A stretch of DNA of 64,000 nucleotides from Rhynchopus euleeides (lineage: Eukaryota; Euglenozoa; Diplonemea; Diplonemida; Diplonemidae), in NCBI GenBank assembly GCA_963210315.1, contig OY723241.1, positions 1,798,001-1,862,000 of the forward strand, written 5' to 3'. The notes under the pieces are model-generated. The model was not told the DNA's origin. It saw only the letters and a program-made list of their open reading frames with translations, and did no database searches. Position numbers and translations under genes: made by a program. This document shows, in pieces, positions 63,101 to 64,000 of the stretch; position 1 is the first letter of the stretch, and the number at the start of each line of letters is the position of its first letter.

Positions 63101-64000
63101 CGGGGCCGGGGACTTCGTGTGGGCTGGCAGCGGGGACGACTTGGTGCTCGGCGGTGTCGGGGCGGACACGGTGTGGGGCGGGGCGGGCAACGATGTCGTG
63201 TTCGGTGATGCCGGGTCGTACACGTCTGCGGTGGCGGGCGACTTCGCCTTCGCGTCGACGGAGACGGACCTCGCAGAGGCGGTGGGCACTGGGGACGTGC
63301 TGTACGGGGAGGGCGGGGACGACGTCCTGCTGGGAGGGCAGGGTGCGGACACCTTGTGGGGTGCGGATGGGCACGACTGGCTGTTCGGGGATCACGGGAG
63401 CGGGGCGGTGGCCCCGAGCCTGTCCACGCAGGTGACGGCGCGCACACAGGCCCCCGTGGCAGGCGGGGACGACACGGTGCACGGTGAGGGCGGGGACGAC
63501 GTGCTGTTCGGGGGCCACGCGGCGGACACGCTGCTGGGTGCGGACGGGTCGGACGTGCTGTTTGGGGACTACGGGGAGTACACGGCGGACGCCACGAGCG
63601 CTTCGCTCGTGTCCGTGGACACGGAGCAGGCTGCCGCGGAGAACGCGAACACCATCGACGGTGCAGCGGATGACGACTTCGCGTTCGGCGGGGGCGGGTC
63701 CGACAACATCACGGGTGCGGGCGGGGCGGACTGGCTTTTCGGGGACCACGGGCGCGTCGACATGCAGTGGGCTGCAACAGCACCGGAGGAGCCGGCACGC
63801 GCGCTGCATGTGGCGCCCGCGGCGTCCGTGGCCGGGTCGGTGCGCCAGGCGCAGAGCATCGCGCCCACGTCCGGGCTGGCGGACGCGATCGCCGGTGGGG
63901 AAGGGGCGGACTACGTGTTCGGCGGGGGCGGGGCCGACGAGCTGCACGGGGACGGCGGGGCGGACGTGCTGTTCGGGGACCACGGGGCGGTGCTGCTGAA
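48138..64000 (+). CDS. Giant secreted calcium-binding-type repeat protein (runs off window)
   Basis: The coding stretch exceeds 15.8 kb (more than 5,280 codons) with no intron recognised; the 3' end is outside the window. ATG 48138 gives a signal peptide (MGRGTFVCAVLVAATFTGGG). The first 3,000 or so residues repeat a modular pattern (TVVDADVFDAVAPVVTVD, VADADLFDGKAPTI, LPLMNRTLNDLLKTG) with many N-glycosylation sites. Two EF-hand-like loops follow: ETDGDGFLTFRE near residue 2644 and DPNDDGKIRFSE near 3054. A Cys/Trp-rich segment lies near 57390-57520. Beta-strand repeats, three of them Calx-beta-like (about 60040-60960, VTVSPASVVFNAGTYAIPVT), lead to RTX-type glycine/aspartate repeats from about 62500 (GGAGADTI, GEGGDDVLFGG). 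The frame changes near 57.86 and 62.97 kb, each at a G run, which fits homopolymer length errors. It is probably a surface or extracellular adhesin-like protein; this architecture is otherwise typical of marine bacteria. No toxin domain is seen. Confidence 0.7.

Overview
This window is nuclear DNA from a GC-rich single-celled eukaryote. Most of the conserved genes are spliced or have plainly eukaryotic products: a PA28 proteasome activator, LSM12, Mediator subunit 18, a THOC5-like mRNA-export factor, and two DUF4116-repeat proteins with ubiquitin-like N-termini. All ten introns I could place from homology begin with GTATG. As family knowledge, PA28 is missing from plants and most fungi and DUF4116 arrays are typical of protists, so a protist or alga is likely; I cannot name the species. 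No rRNA or tRNA gene was recognised.

Layout. 1-2077: pyrimidine-rich, no supported gene. 2078-3654: four-exon PA28. 4075-5232: foldback element with arms of about 370 bp. 5233-9858: gene-poor, with short repeats. 9859-12276: seven-exon LSM12, followed by a perfect 24-bp hairpin. 13053-15867: hAT-like DNA transposon with ends, target duplication and a shortened transposase frame. 18132-18830: cysteine-rich single-pass membrane protein. 19204-27720 (minus): two-ORF LINE with OTU, APE endonuclease, reverse transcriptase, RNase H and a terminal Cys/His region. 28714-29352: MED18. 29856-31955: DUF4116 gene A. 33410-35337: five copies of a 389-bp tandem repeat. 37136-42343: THOC5-like gene whose last intron holds about 68 copies of a 31-bp minisatellite. 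44504-46852: DUF4116 gene B, interrupted by a 752-bp insert. 48138 to the window end: an apparently intronless gene of more than 15 kb for a secreted protein with bacterial-style repeat modules, EF-hand-like loops, Calx-beta-like repeats and glycine/aspartate calcium-binding repeats.

The conserved genes are housekeeping factors (proteasome regulation, RNA handling, transcription, mRNA export) and do not form an operon-like unit. The most unusual parts are the giant secreted protein, the OTU-bearing LINE, the repeat families sharing a GGGTCTTCGCT-type terminus, and the minisatellite-filled intron. Long C and G homopolymers are common outside genes and may cause length errors in the assembly.
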